From: Chytridium lagenaria
Lineage: Eukaryota > Chytridiomycota > Chytridiomycetes > Chytridiales > Chytridiaceae
DNA: 64,000 nt
Assembly: GCA_025449115.1 (NCBI GenBank)
Contig: JAHLKC010000019.1
Span: forward strand, 186,001-250,000
Direction: 5' to 3'
Every line of letters starts with the position of its first letter. Position 1 is the first letter of the stretch. Positions 35,632 through 47,051 of this stretch are shown piece after piece. Below the pieces are notes generated by a model. It did no database searches, had not been told where the DNA came from, and saw nothing but the letters and a program-made list of their open reading frames with translations. A program made the translations under genes and the position numbers.

Positions 35632-38600
35632 ATGGCATCCCCATCACCACACCCATCCACTGATCCATTTCAAAGCATCATGGCTTTCATGCTCGCAACC
35701 CAACCCCCAAACCCAACCCCCAACCCCACCACAACCCGTCCATCCACCTCCTTCCCCCCTCAACTCGAAGACATGTAAATAACCCTCCAAAGAAAAATCA
35801 CCAATAACTAACCCTACTCTTCTCGCTAGCTTCAAATGCTACATCTGCTTTGAAAGCCTCTCAAAACCCGTCATGTGTCCATCATGCTCTAAAATCGGGT
35901 GCGAAGGATGTGTCATTGTAAAAAAAAAGACGCTTGTTTTCTCTTCAGCTTACACTTTTTCTTAAGAAATGGTTATCGCAGGATAAAAACCAGTGTCCCC
36001 ATTGTCGAGCACCGCTTGTGAAATCGCAGCTTGTGAATTGTAGATTCGTCGAAGAACTTGCGCAGGTACTATGTTTCTTGTTTTTCGGTTCTCATACGTC
36101 GGTAGCAACTTCGTGGAGCTATTGTTACAAATTCTTCATCGGGGGATTCACAAACCGTATGTCCAAACCACCCCAAAGTACCGCTCTACTACTACTGCCA
36201 TGACTGTAATGACGGTAACTCCCCTCAATTCTATTCCATCACTAAACCCTTTTTTCAAAGCCATCTGCTCCGACTGTGCCGTCATAGATAATAAGGTGTG
36301 TCCTTTTTTTCATTTCTCGTCTATTCTTACATTGGTGGGTGAGGTAGCATCGCGATCATAAATTCGAGCACCTCCACGCCGTGTACCAGACCCATCGGAC
36401 GGCGATTGAAACCAAATCAAGGACATTAAGAGACCGACTTGGCGTGTTTGAGGACGCGTTGAAGGAGGTTGCGGATATGATGGTAGAAATTCGAAAGAGG
36501 AAACGGGCGGTGAGGAAGACAGTCGTTTTTCTTTGTCGCTAAATGAGAACATGTTAGGAGGAGAGTATGATTTTTTCGTTTGTGAACGTTGCGAAGGAAG
36601 GGATTGAAGGACAAGCGAGGGACAAGATTTTGGCGTTGATGGGTGATTACTCTTTCTTGTTTTAGAGAGGGCTGATCACGTGTTTCTTTTTATAGATAAA
36701 CGGAACGAGATTCAAGCGGAATCCGAGATGATGAAGATGACGCTGGAGGCCCTTGACCACCATATCCAGAAAGCGCCACACCTCGATATTATCAAAAACA
36801 GCGAAAAGCTTATCGATCTATTAGCAAAGGTAACGCGTTCGCTATCCCCTCCCACGTTTTCGCGTTAAGTGCGCTAACGCGTTCTTTATAAGCACCCTGC
36901 TACCACCAAGCCCTCTCAACCGCTCGCTACCATCACCAACTCTATCGTCCCGTTCACTGAACTCTCGAGTGACGTTACCCCGTCTTTCGAGTTTTCAGTG
37001 TTTCGAATCCACGAGGTTTTCGCAACGTAAGGAGATGGGCGGAAACGGTTTACTCGGATGTGGTGCTCATGTCTGGCGTGGGAATGGGAGGCTTAAAATT
37101 TATTGTGGAGGTATGTATAATCGCATGCAATGACTCTTAATTTTTCTTGTTTTGGTGTAAAGGGAATGGACATGCCAAAGGGACATTTATGTCTGCGTTT
37201 CTGGAGATGGTGAATGGGAATCAAGAAGCCACTGCATATCAATACCGGATGGAAGTTGTACGTTCACTCAACCTCTCTCTTTTTCGTTCCTTTTTAATAT
37301 TTTGCATCAAAAAAAGGTTCCCGTTGTGCGGTCATCCGATTCTTTGGGGTATCGTGAAAACACGTCGATGTTTGTGAAAGGTGAATGTTGGGGGTATAAC
37401 CGGTTCATGTCACTTGGAAACATGGAACAGTTTTTGGAGGAGGATACGGTGACGGTGAGATATGGGGTGCGGGCTTTGACGTATCGGCAAAGGTGTATTG
37501 ATTTAGAGAGGTGATATCTTGCTTGCATTTTCGTTCAGTATTTTAACATGATGTAGATATATTCAGAAATCTTTAACGGTTGGACAGAGTTTGATACCGG
37601 AAGTTGATGTTGTGAAACGAAACGTGACGACGGATTTGGGGGCTTTGAATGACACTGCTGTGACGCGGCTTGTCACGCCTGTCGTTGGAGTTACGCGGCC
37701 TGCGTCATCGCGGAACCGGGATGTTGATGAGGAGAGGGATGTGGAGCGCGTTGGGGAACGTGTTGTTGTTGGGGACACGCAGAACGCTGGCGTTGGTGAT
37801 GGGAGGACTGGATGGCGCACGTTGGGAGAGGAGAATCAGGGGTTGGAAAGAGATGGAGGAGAGGTGATGTGTTATTTTATTTTTATGGAAGTTTGTGTTA
37901 ACGATTTGTAGGTGGTGATGGAAGTGATGAGGACTCGAGAATCGATTGTAGAAGAGAGAGCGGCGGAGGAACAAACCTCTGGAGATCGGAACGTCAATAT
38001 GAGTCTTGAGCAATTACGAAATGATATGAGAAATTTCGAGGTGAGCATTTTTTTATATTTTTTTTTTTTTTCAACGCACATTTTAACTGTTTTGATGAAA
38101 AGTCGTTTGTTGAAACCATGTCACGCGAAGTTCGACTTCTTGAAACCATCACCCACGTCAACACTAATCCCACAACCCCTACCACCACAACACCCCCTTT
38201 CACACCCCGCCTCGTTCCGCGTCCCCTATTCCGAGCGTCACGACCAGTAGCATCCTCGCGCATCACGAGGTGTCACCCTACAACCGGCCTTACTCGTCTG
38301 ACGGGGAATTATCGGATAGCTCGATGGACGCGTTTGAGGCAGAGGAGGAGAGTGAGGATGACATGTTGATGCCGAGACGGAATGTGGTGTTACCGACGTA
38401 TCGTGAACGGAGGGGAAGGGAGGTGCAGTTGCCGCCTATACCTGCGGGACTTGTGACGAGGAGGGAGGTGGGGACGGGGTTGGGGTTGAGAAGGTGGAGA
38501 GGGGATACGGTGAGAGGAGGGCGGTTTTTGGTTGGGGGGGATCGGATGGGGGTTTGAGGGAAGAGATTTTGAGGGAGGAAGAAGGCGTGGAGAGTCTGGA

Positions 38601-39512
38601 CAGAGCTCTGATGTGGGGGTTGATGGGGGAAGGGGAGGAGGGTCTGTGAGGAGTTTTGAAAGGGATCGGAGCGTTGAGAGAAGGGAGACGTGGATGGCGA
38701 GGTTGGATGAGACGGTACGACGGGATGCGAGAGGGTTGACTGAGAGTGGGGTGGCGTCGTCGTCACGGATGGATGATGTTGCGCAGTGGGTTGTGGATAC
38801 GATGGGGGGGAGTGATGACGAGTCGCCGTTTGATCGACCTGGTTGGGAATATAAGACGACGGACGAGCTTGATCAAGATCTTGATGAGTTTTTGGAACGG
38901 ATGGAGGCGAGACGGACACGTGGGGGAGGGCTTGACGCGTTGTTGGAACGGGTTGGACGGATGGATGGGGATGAAAGTTTGGGACGGAAAAGGTCGAGCG
39001 CTGAGGAGGTTGTGAGGGTTGCGAGAGGGATATTGGGGGAAGGGTCTTCTTCAACGCGTGATGTTGTTGTGATGGGGGTACCTGAGATGGATGGACCGTC
39101 TACCACGACGCCGACGACGCGACGGGTTTTACCACCTGTTGAGACGATTCGGATGTTACGATCACGGGTGTTGGGGAACGCGTCGACGTTTGTGACACGA
39201 CCGCGACCACCTGCGATGGAGAGTTGGGAGATGTTTAGAGAGAGAGTGATGGGGGAGAGTTCATCGCCTGCCTCGACGCGGTCACGGGATGGAGCTGTTT
39301 CTGCGCCTTTGGTGCGACAATCTGTTGAGGGTGTCGTTAGGCCTTTGACGAGTTCTGGGGTGTCGATTGCGGATGAGGATGTTGGTGGGATGTCGATTAG
39401 TAGGCTTGAGAGAATGGGAGGGTTGACGGGAAATGATCGGGAGTGGGAAGAGTGGGAGAGGAGATGGTTGAGGGATTTAGAGGAAAAACAGACGATGATG
39501 GCGGATGGATGA
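35632..39512 (+). CDS. TRIM37: TRIM37-like E3 ubiquitin ligase (RING, B-box, coiled coil, MATH)
   Basis: The RING exon (35830-36065) gives FKCYICFESLSKPVMCPSCS, then KKWLSQDKNQCPHCRAPLVK and LVNCRFVEELAQ, matching animal TRIM37 (CPHCRAPL..LVNCRW.EE). A B-box follows, CPNHPKVPLYYYCHDC (about 36160-36210), continued by AICSDCAV and HRDHKFEHLHAVYQ after introns. A coiled coil covers about 36370-36880. The MATH domain (about 36960-37570) has FLEMVNGNQEATAYQYRMEV and KGECWGYNRFMSL, the TRIM37 signature. A long Ser/Arg/Gly-rich tail ends at 39512, where the frame is purine-rich and the exact reading is less certain. In animals TRIM37 controls centriole and centrosome assembly and peroxisome import. 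Confidence 0.85.
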
Positions 39513-39716
39513 TGCCTTTGTTTTATGCGTCTTCAAAAGCATTTAAATTATTTTTGCATTATGAATATAGAACGTTTGATGAGTACATGCCATATGGTGG
39601 GGGTTCTTTTTCGGTTGTCGCGAATTTCATCCAGTTGGGAGACAGAGTATATCGTCGTTTCTGATGAATATGAGGGTGGAGGAATTAAAAAAAGGTGGTA
39701 TTCGTTTACCGTCATC

Positions 39717-41093
39717 ATGACCGACGACAACAACGTCAAAATCAAAGATGAGACCTCCAACTCTTTATCTTCCACCGCCCCATTCCTCCTCCATCAAATC
39801 ACAACCATGCAGCATCTCCTTAAAATGCTCTTGGACGAATTGAACGACACTCGCACCACCCAGAAACTCGATAGAGCGCATATCGCGACGTTGCTGGAGG
39901 TGGATGAGAGACTCGGAAGGAGTCTGAGACGTGATGGCGAGGGTTAAAGAGATGGAAAGGATGATGGGAGGAAAAGGAGGAGTTGGGGAGAGTGAAGGAG
40001 GATTTGAGGAGGATGAAAGAGGAGTGGAAAGGTTGAAGATGAGGATGGTCAGGGTGGTGTCGATGGTGGAACATATTAAAGTCGCCTAAGAGTATGACGT
40101 CGAAAATATTAACAGCGTTGGACTCGCCGACCGCGGCACGAAATGATGGAAACACGTTCAATGAGACTTTGAATCGAGAGTCAAGAACCTGCGATGCCAT
40201 TTCGCCAACAAGTCCACGAACCTCAGCAATCCCAGCACCCTCCCACCCCACCAGCCACCCCACTCCCATGGATAGACATCCTCCGTCTTCACACGAAACC
40301 CAACACGCATAAATACCTGAACCGTTCGGATCGGTTCCATTTGAACGAGTGGGCGAAACGTCTTTTTGAAGAGCGATGTCCCACGAAACCCGTCCATCAG
40401 ATTCCAGTTGGCGCGTCGGAGGATATGCAGGTGGTGTTACCGGTGGCCCTGCATAAGTGTTATTTGGAGACGGTTAAAGCGCGGATGACGGAGATTTCGC
40501 TTACGGGGTTACGTTTGGATGACTTTAATGTGGATGATCCGAAGCCTGCGTCGAATTTGGAAGCCTGGTGTTCAGGGAGGAAGAGGAAAAGAGAGGAAGA
40601 GCAGAAGATGATACAGGATGAGAAGAATGCGGAGGGGGGAGAGAAACGAACGTCGACTTTCGATGATTCGGATAGCGACAGCATGTCGTCAATTCAGGCT
40701 AATGCATCTCCACCCCGCGGTCGTTCATACAGGCGTCATAACCCAAGATATGGAGCGAACCGACGACGAAATCATCGTGAACCTGTTGACGACGTGGATT
40801 CTGGGTCTTTGCATTCTTGTCCAGATCGCATTCGGGCGAAAGCTATGACTTCGATGGAGAAGGCCATGACGCCGTTGGACCAGTATAGGTCGTTGAGTCG
40901 GGCGTCGCGGATGGAAAGCATGGATGTTGGGAAGGGAGAGCAAGGGAGGGATAATTTGGGGATGCATGCGGTGGCGAGGATGAGGACGGGGTCGTTTGTG
41001 AAAAGGTGTAAAAAGTGTAAGGGGGATGCGAGCAGGAAATGGGTCGGGGAGCTGTGTTTTGGATGTTATACGGGATTAAAAAGCGATGGGTGA
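39717..41093 (+). CDS. Hypothetical protein with coiled coil and C-terminal Cys4 motif
   Basis: Starts MTDDNNVKIKDETSNSLSST and includes TMQHLLKMLLDELNDTRTTQ, a likely helix or coiled coil. The frame changes near 39920-40190. A second part reads PWIDILRLHTKPNTHKYLNR and DRFHLNEWAKRLFEERCP, then an acidic/basic Ser-rich stretch with a DSDSDSMSS run. The C-terminus has KRCKKCKGDASRKW then ELCFGCYTGL, giving CxxC-n-CxxC, a probable zinc site. I do not recognise the family. The first and second parts may be separate genes. Confidence 0.5.
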
Positions 41094-41885
41094 AGGCATT
41101 GTTGGTGGGGAAGGTCGATTAAGTTTGGGTCGGTGCGCGAGTTGGGCTTCTTGCTGCTTTCTATTTATTATTTTAATTCGGTATGGCACTCACATCGCGT
41201 CACGAAACTGTACTAGAAGATTAAAGTTGAATGCAAACGCGGAATTGTTTTCGCTTTATTGCTAATATTTGTGTATACTCGTGGGTGTCTATTTTTAAAT
41301 TACCTTTAATCATGGAATAACGCGGACACTCGTTTTTCGCGTCGAGCTTCACCTGAGCGGAGCAACGCGAAAAAATAATCATTCAAAGCAAAACTCCCCA
41401 CAAACGTGTCCATGTATCATTCAAACAATAACCCTTTGAAGCATAGCCGTAAGAATCAATAACAATTAAAAAGAGTATTGACAGCATCAACAGCAGCAAA
41501 TCTGTCAGCAAAAGCCAAACACGGAGAGAAGTAAGATGCATAGTTAACATAACATAGATAAAGCTAGTTTATAATATAAATTTATGGTATCGCTTTTTAC
41601 ACTCACTACACACATACAAAGGCTACGTTTAAACATCACACATCCCACCGAAACATTAGCACAGTTAATTATAAACGGCTTTTCGATACTTGAGCTTTGA
41701 CGTAATAAGAAGAGCTCATAATAGCGTAGACGCAGCAAGACACGGGAAGTCTTGCGATCCTGTCCTTGCTACAGTCCTGTCGACTTAGTCAAGCCATATA
41801 CGACATTCGTTTGAGGCCAGTAATATCCAAAGATTGTATAGCGACGTCGTCACTCGTCACATTCTAGTCCATTCCAAGCCCGCCT
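41094..41885. other. Intergenic, no supported gene
   Basis: 792 nt between convergent genes. A small open stretch at 41544-41738 (-) has no support. The first part is T/A-rich and probably 3' UTR. Confidence 0.5.
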
Positions 41886-42435
41886 TCACTCCTTCGTCTG
41901 TTCCTCTGATGCGGATGCTACCGGTCCCTTCTCAACAACCACAGGCAGCCAACTTGACTCAGGTATTGCTTTTGCCCAGTCTAAAAGAACTTCAGAGAGC
42001 CATAATTATCAAAGAGAACTGCATGGAAAGGGTACCTGGGATTGCCTTATCTGACAACGTGAACGATGCCATGACGTTTTGGATTGCATTTAGATGTTCT
42101 GCGCCATTAGAAAGTGTTCAGACTGTATAATCAGTACCATCGCTCATTTTCTCCATCGCATCAACATGGAACACAGGCGGCGGTGGTAGCGATTCCATAT
42201 TCTCATCTGCTCCATTCTCTTCGTTTTCGTTCTCCATGCCATCCAACCCTTCGCCCTCTCCACCCTCATCCCCATCGCCTAAAGGCATGTACCCAAATGC
42301 CTCTAGCTCTTCTCCGTATTCCATGTCCTCATCTTCGTCCTTGTCACTACCATCATCCTTTGTGACAACAACGACCTCTTCGGGAACCGTCATTTGTGAA
42401 TGTTGGTTCGTTTTTTTGTCGAAGTCAATTTCCAT
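41886..42435 (-). CDS. MEA1-like acidic protein
   Basis: Starts at 42435, MEIDFDKKTNQHSQMTVPEE. A strongly acidic middle includes FGYMPLGDGDEGGEGE, matching the GYxPL motif of male-enhanced antigen 1. A 39-nt intron (GTACTG..GCGCAG) joins KMSDEHLNAIQNVMASF and TLSDKAIP. A second intron joins P-DWAKAIPESSW, matching the conserved P(E/D)WA..V end. It stops at TGA 41886. Without the first intron an in-frame TGA would end the protein after DYTV, so the splice is needed to reach the conserved C-terminus. MEA1 function is poorly known. Confidence 0.6.
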
Positions 42436-42648
42436 AAATTTCCTCTATGTACGTATAAATATAGGAAGAAGTTATATGTATAAAAAAAAATGCCTATAGT
42501 AAAGGTACAGGGTGACAGGAAGATTACACCGTTCCGAATCGGCATAATATCTTCAACTTAGCAGTAAAACTTGTCGGAACAAAACAAAATAATCTATGAA
42601 TAAAACATATCCGTTGTAAGTCTATTCTCCAATATTGAAACCCCCATT

Positions 42649-43873
42649 TCAAAATCGTCTCCTTACGCGCAAAAACCAATAAAGCATCCCAAACACCGCT
42701 CCACCGACATGACCCGCCACTATCCACCATCCCCTGTCTCCCCGAGCTCGCCATGTAAATGTCATAACACAAGAACCCGCCAATTCCAACAAGCGCCGGG
42801 ACAGGGATGAAGAAAAATAATGTAATGGGGTGCTTAGGGTAGGTCAATGCGAATAAAAGAGTTGCTGCCGCGATTGAACCACTTGAGCCATGGGATCGGG
42901 CGGGATTGTGAGATCGCCAGCCAGGGATGCCGTTGGCTCTGTCAATACGGGGACGGATGACTTGGGCGTAAAGCATATGAGCTATCGACGCGCTAGCGCC
43001 AGCGGCGAGGTAGAATAAAATGAAGTTGCGGGGACCGATAATGGACATGGCCTAAATTAGACATTTAATACACGCGGTGAATGGAGCGGATGGATTAGCT
43101 TGCTGGTGCGAAAAAACTTACAGCAGGTCCGAATGAATGCAAAACGAACATATTCTTCGGAAAGCTATTAGCATATATATGTACGATGACAAAATACACG
43201 AAAAATCTTAACTTACCAAACCAAAATGAAGCAACGTGTTATGCGAAAAGCAACTCGTAAACATTGTCCAAAACCTTCCTTCCCGCACTGACTGCCAACT
43301 GTTAAGAACAAAGGTCGCATTAGATATATTTCGTATCAATAATGTTTACCTTGAGTAGAAGTTATCCTCCATAAACCATCGCCACTGCGGTTTCCCGTGA
43401 TCCGCCTGCATTTGCGCCCATGTCCATCCAGCGAATACTAGTAACGGGAATGACAAAAAACAGGTAAGTACCCTTAAATATATTCCAGATATGTAGCAAA
43501 TATATCCCACCTAACGTATTGGCACCTATCAACCCCCACAACACAGTCCCCTCATCCATATACCGATTTAGCAACCTCATCGGTGACCTTTTAAACTGAG
43601 AAAGCGTCATTCTGCCCCTTGTCGCAAAATATCTCATCCCAACCGACCATTTCAACAGCGTCCGACTGAAAGCCCCAACAGCACCCGTCCTTGTGAACAA
43701 CCATCGAGCATTCTCCATAGGCATCTTCCCAGACGACGCCGGATGAATCGCCCTCGCCTTCATCCATATTCGATCCACCTTGACATCTGAAACTCTATGC
43801 GGGAATCCCACTGACAGGCCGGATCGCGGGATGCAGCCTTTCCGCGCAAAGTGGTTGAGGAATCCAGCTGCAT
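42649..43873 (-). CDS. PCP1: Mitochondrial rhomboid protease Pcp1/PARL
   Basis: Inner-membrane serine protease that cleaves substrates such as Mgm1 and cytochrome c peroxidase in yeast. Conserved blocks: FMEDNFYS, then WQSVREGRFWTMFTSCFSHN (about 43220-43300), NMFVLHSFGPA, and the catalytic serine motif HGSSGSIAAA (about 42870-42900, GxSG). After a one-base break at AAA 42757-42759 comes WWIVAGHVGGAVFGMLYWF with the catalytic His, ending RVRRRF. The N-terminus is basic and mitochondrial-like. The start at 43873 is tentative: the reading frame from this ATG differs from the conserved one, so another indel or a later start is possible. Confidence 0.87.
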
Positions 43874-43894
43874 GTTTTGCTTGGAAAAATTCTA

Positions 43895-44823
43895 ATGTCG
43901 CAGCAACGACCCCTCTTTAGCGACAAGGTGAAGAGATGGAGTGCTCTGTCCAAGCTGAGACTATTATGATTACAGGACTGGACATGCGGTGCTTGCTTTA
44001 ACGTGAACTGGTCTCGGCGGCTTCAATGTAATACTTGCCATTCGCCTAAACCTGGACTTGGGCAAGATGCGGATCGAGGTGGATTTGGAGGCGGATTCAA
44101 GGATAGAGGTACGGGAGCGCATCTCCCTCAGCAAAAGCAATACATGTTGCGTGTTTTGTCTTCCTATTTTTACCTGGAGTGGCTTATCCATGAAAGGCCT
44201 TCCCGAAGCCGTACCTCTTTTCACATTTATGCTACTTGCAGAGGACCGTGTCGAATACAAAGAGACCCGCTACCAATCTGACGACGAGTACGATGAATTT
44301 GGACGTAAAAAAAAGAAAAAAAGGCAAGACTTCGGATGGTGGGTGGTCTCGTGAGAGGATTGTAGAAAACAAATCCAAAGCCAATCGGGGCCAAATCAAC
44401 AGCAATGAAGAGGAGGAAGACGGAGATGATGATGGGCGATGGGATGCATGGGCGGATATCATCGGAGAGGATAAGCCTGAGCTCAAGGACGATGGAGGTG
44501 GAAATAAAAAAGAAGTGGCGGAAGAGGGCCGAAAATCTAGATCTCATTCCAGGTCACCTCCACGGCGGCATCGCTCTCTCTCTCCTGATCGCGTGCGCGC
44601 ACACCGTCAAGGTCGTTCTCGGTCACCTCACTACAATAGATCGGAAAGACCGCGATCGCGGTCACCATCCCGAAGACAAGGAGGACGCTGGAGGTCCCCG
44701 TCACCGAAGCACAAGGGTAGAGTGGATGATTCACGAAACAGGAGGGACGGAGCAGGGAGATCCCCATCCCCAATTAGAAGAGACAAAGGTTATTCAAGCT
44801 ATTCAAGAGATAGGAGGCGGTGA
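43895..44823 (+). CDS. ZRANB2: ZRANB2-like zinc-finger SR splicing factor
   Basis: Starts MSQQRPLFSDK; a 48-nt intron (GTGAAG..TTACAG) joins to DWTCGACFNVNWSRRLQCNT, a RanBP2-type zinc finger with ...CHSPKPG after it. The central part gives a second finger-like remnant around CCVFC, then VEYKETRYQSDDEYDEFGRK and a Lys run, matching the ESDGEYDEFGRKKKK block of ZRANB2. The C-terminus is Arg/Ser-rich (SRSHSRSPPRRHRSLSPDR and similar) and ends at 44823. In animals this protein binds AGGUAA-type 5' splice sites and affects alternative splicing. The A-run at about 44308-44321 probably carries a frame break. Its start is 21 nt from PCP1. Confidence 0.82.
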
Positions 44824-44851
44824 TGTGATGAATGTTGGAAGACATTCAGTT

Positions 44852-46284
44852 CTATTTGCGTTGGCCGCCATCGTCAAAATCCTCCGGTCCCTGACCCAGT
44901 GTTTTCAAAGAAACTTCTCCGGATCCACGCTTCAGGGGCTTGGGTTGGGAAGGATCCGGCTTCCATCCAATCTTTATATTTTTGTTAATTGTACTTTAGC
45001 GTTTTATAGAGCTTACCATGTTGATGATTTGGAAAGTTGCGGGGATTGTACCATCATCGTTTCCGTAAATGGCTGTGGTTGATCAGTTATTGAATATTGC
45101 TGTGGCTGCACCTTTATAAACCTCGTTTGCGGCAAAGAAAGTGTCGCGTTTAGCAGATTTTTTTCTGTGATGTTAATTCTAATCTCATATGGAGTCGTTA
45201 CCTCCCGAGGATAGCATTACTTTCACCCATCGCTTGCAAATCGTGTATTAGCTCGAACATGGAAGGGTAATTTACAACAATCTCATCGACGTCAACTGTC
45301 ATATGTTAGCAAGTAAATATAAAGTTATTATAGGAATTACCTGTTAGCAATGAGAAGCCTGCTCTGCTCAGCAGGGACCCAATATCACGTACATCTTACA
45401 AACATTTAAAAAGTCGACATTTGCGAATATATACCTGTCATGGGAGATATATGTGCAGACACTCCTCCCTCTCTTTCGGTTTCCGCCAACTGAAGCGATG
45501 TTCTATAATGGCATGTGCTTAAGGTACTTGAAAAAGCTATTGATTTTTACCTTAATTCATAGAGAGTGTCACCCCCAATGATAGACCCAACAAAAGGCGC
45601 ATCCGGCTTTAAACTTCTTCTAATTTGAATAAGGGTTCCTATATACAAAATCAGTTCAACAATGCGAAATAATTCAACCCGGCAAGTCATTCACCCAATG
45701 CATCGACATACTACTCACGGCGCAGTCAAAAGTATTCTCCTCAAATGGCAAATACTCCTCATCGGCCACAATCCTTTCGGTTGTAACTAACGCGTCCATG
45801 AGAATTTCACACCGTACCCCGTTTAAATTACCTCCATTCTCATTCTTAAAATCCGCGTCCCGATACAGCATTCTCTCTAAACGTTATACAACGACGTCAG
45901 TTCCAACTCGATCCATTCTCCACTATACCGGCAGAGTCAATCTGCACAAGATGATCCATCATATCTCTATCCACAAGTTTATATATATGCCCGCTCCAGC
46001 TCCCACATCCAGTACCTTTGGAAACCTTCTTTTAATATCCTTTGCCTACATTAGTTTCAGCCGAATCTGCATAGGCCTACCAACAACCGATCCGTAAGTC
46101 TTTTCGCAACTTCATCCTTCAAATAGTCCACTTCCCGACTATCCGGTCTTAACGCCGCCCGATTCCTCTGCTTGATCTTGACCGCCCGATCAAACACCAT
46201 TTGAACCCCAGACGAAGCGGTTGCGAAGCGACGTCGCATGCATTGCTCACTGAATCGCTGGATTAGGGACTTTGAGACAATCAT
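44852..46284 (-). CDS. NDUFAF5: Mitochondrial complex I assembly factor NDUFAF5 (methyltransferase fold)
   Basis: Hydroxylates an Arg of NDUFS7 during complex I assembly. The start at 46284 gives a presequence, [20 protein letters not shown], then [16 protein letters not shown], the family start motif. SAM-fold motif I is [12 protein letters not shown] (about 46000). Next come [20 protein letters not shown] with VNDLPG, then the spliced [20 protein letters not shown] and GDTLYELR. The C-terminal part has [14 protein letters not shown], a splice to [20 protein letters not shown], and ends DDGGQRK, TAG at 44852. About seven short introns. The start at 46314 would add ten residues before this one. 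It implies a canonical respiratory complex I. Confidence 0.92.
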
Positions 46285-46313
46285 ATTGATTTGTCCGTGC
46301 TTTCGAATTTTCA

Positions 46314-46862
46314 ATGATGGCTACCTCAAAGAGTGCTGAAAAACGGCCTTCAGACCAGGAACTCGTTAACAAGGTTTATCACCTCACTCATGCCATACTT
46401 ACAGTGTAGTTCAATAGCATGAAAAGTGAACTCTCGGGTATTGCACAGAAAATTGGGGAGCTGGAACAGGAGAAGGACGAGCACAAGTAAAGCGAATGTT
46501 TGTTATTTGACTGACTGGAGGTTCCTTATCAAGACTTGTTGTCGATACGATGGTTCCTTTGGAAGCCGACAGGAAATGTTTTAGGCTCATCGGAGGTGTT
46601 CTAGTGGAGCGGACAGTGGGTGATGTTTTGCCAACGCTAAAACAAAACCTGGACAACGTAAGGCTGTGGAGTGAAGAATCTTCTCTGACGTTTACAGATT
46701 GAGAATCTGATGAGGCAGCTTGCTATAACGTACAAAAAAAAAGGAGGATGAATTTTCTTGAATTCCAGGTATGAATTAGTCGTTGTAAACAATACTTAAG
46801 ACGGTGTTCAGAAAAAGTACAATATCAAGATTCGGGATGCGTCCGAGATTGGCAGTAACTAA
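46314..46862 (+). CDS. PFD2: Prefoldin subunit 2
   Basis: Beta-type subunit of the prefoldin chaperone that hands actin and tubulin to CCT. Starts MMATSKSAEKRPSDQELVNK; spliced exons give FNSMKSELSGIAQKIGELEQ and EKDEHK, then LVVDTMVPLEADRKCFRLIG and GVLVERTVGDVLPTLKQ, the strongly conserved core with its beta hairpin between two coiled-coil helices. The C-terminal helix is LMRQLAITYKKK..EDEFLEFQ, and the gene ends IRDASEIGSN, TAA. The A9 run 46734-46742 changes frame and is probably one base off. The start is 29 nt from NDUFAF5. Confidence 0.92.
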
Positions 46863-47051
46863 TACGCCGCTAGGATTCTTTTTGTCTCTCGCTTTCTGCA
46901 AGGATTTGCAGAGTTACTTTTCCTCACCCGTCGTCAAATAGCATCATGAGTGCCTCCCACATCCGTCATATATAAACAAAATCTATGTGTATAGCATTAT
47001 GCTTTTCTATAAATCATTATCAATTTTGTGGAAGAGATTCAACAAGCGCAT

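Noticed and set aside
38290..39054. 254-codon open frame on the minus strand, Pro/Ser-rich
   Set aside because: Shadow of the purine-rich TRIM37 tail on the other strand; low complexity, no motif.
42118..42365. Plus-strand Ser/Pro-rich open frames over the MEA1-like gene
   Set aside because: Reverse of the acidic GAG/GAT-rich coding strand.
44227..44547. Minus-strand open frames opposite ZRANB2
   Set aside because: Opposite the Arg/Ser-rich and acidic parts of ZRANB2; no family sequence.
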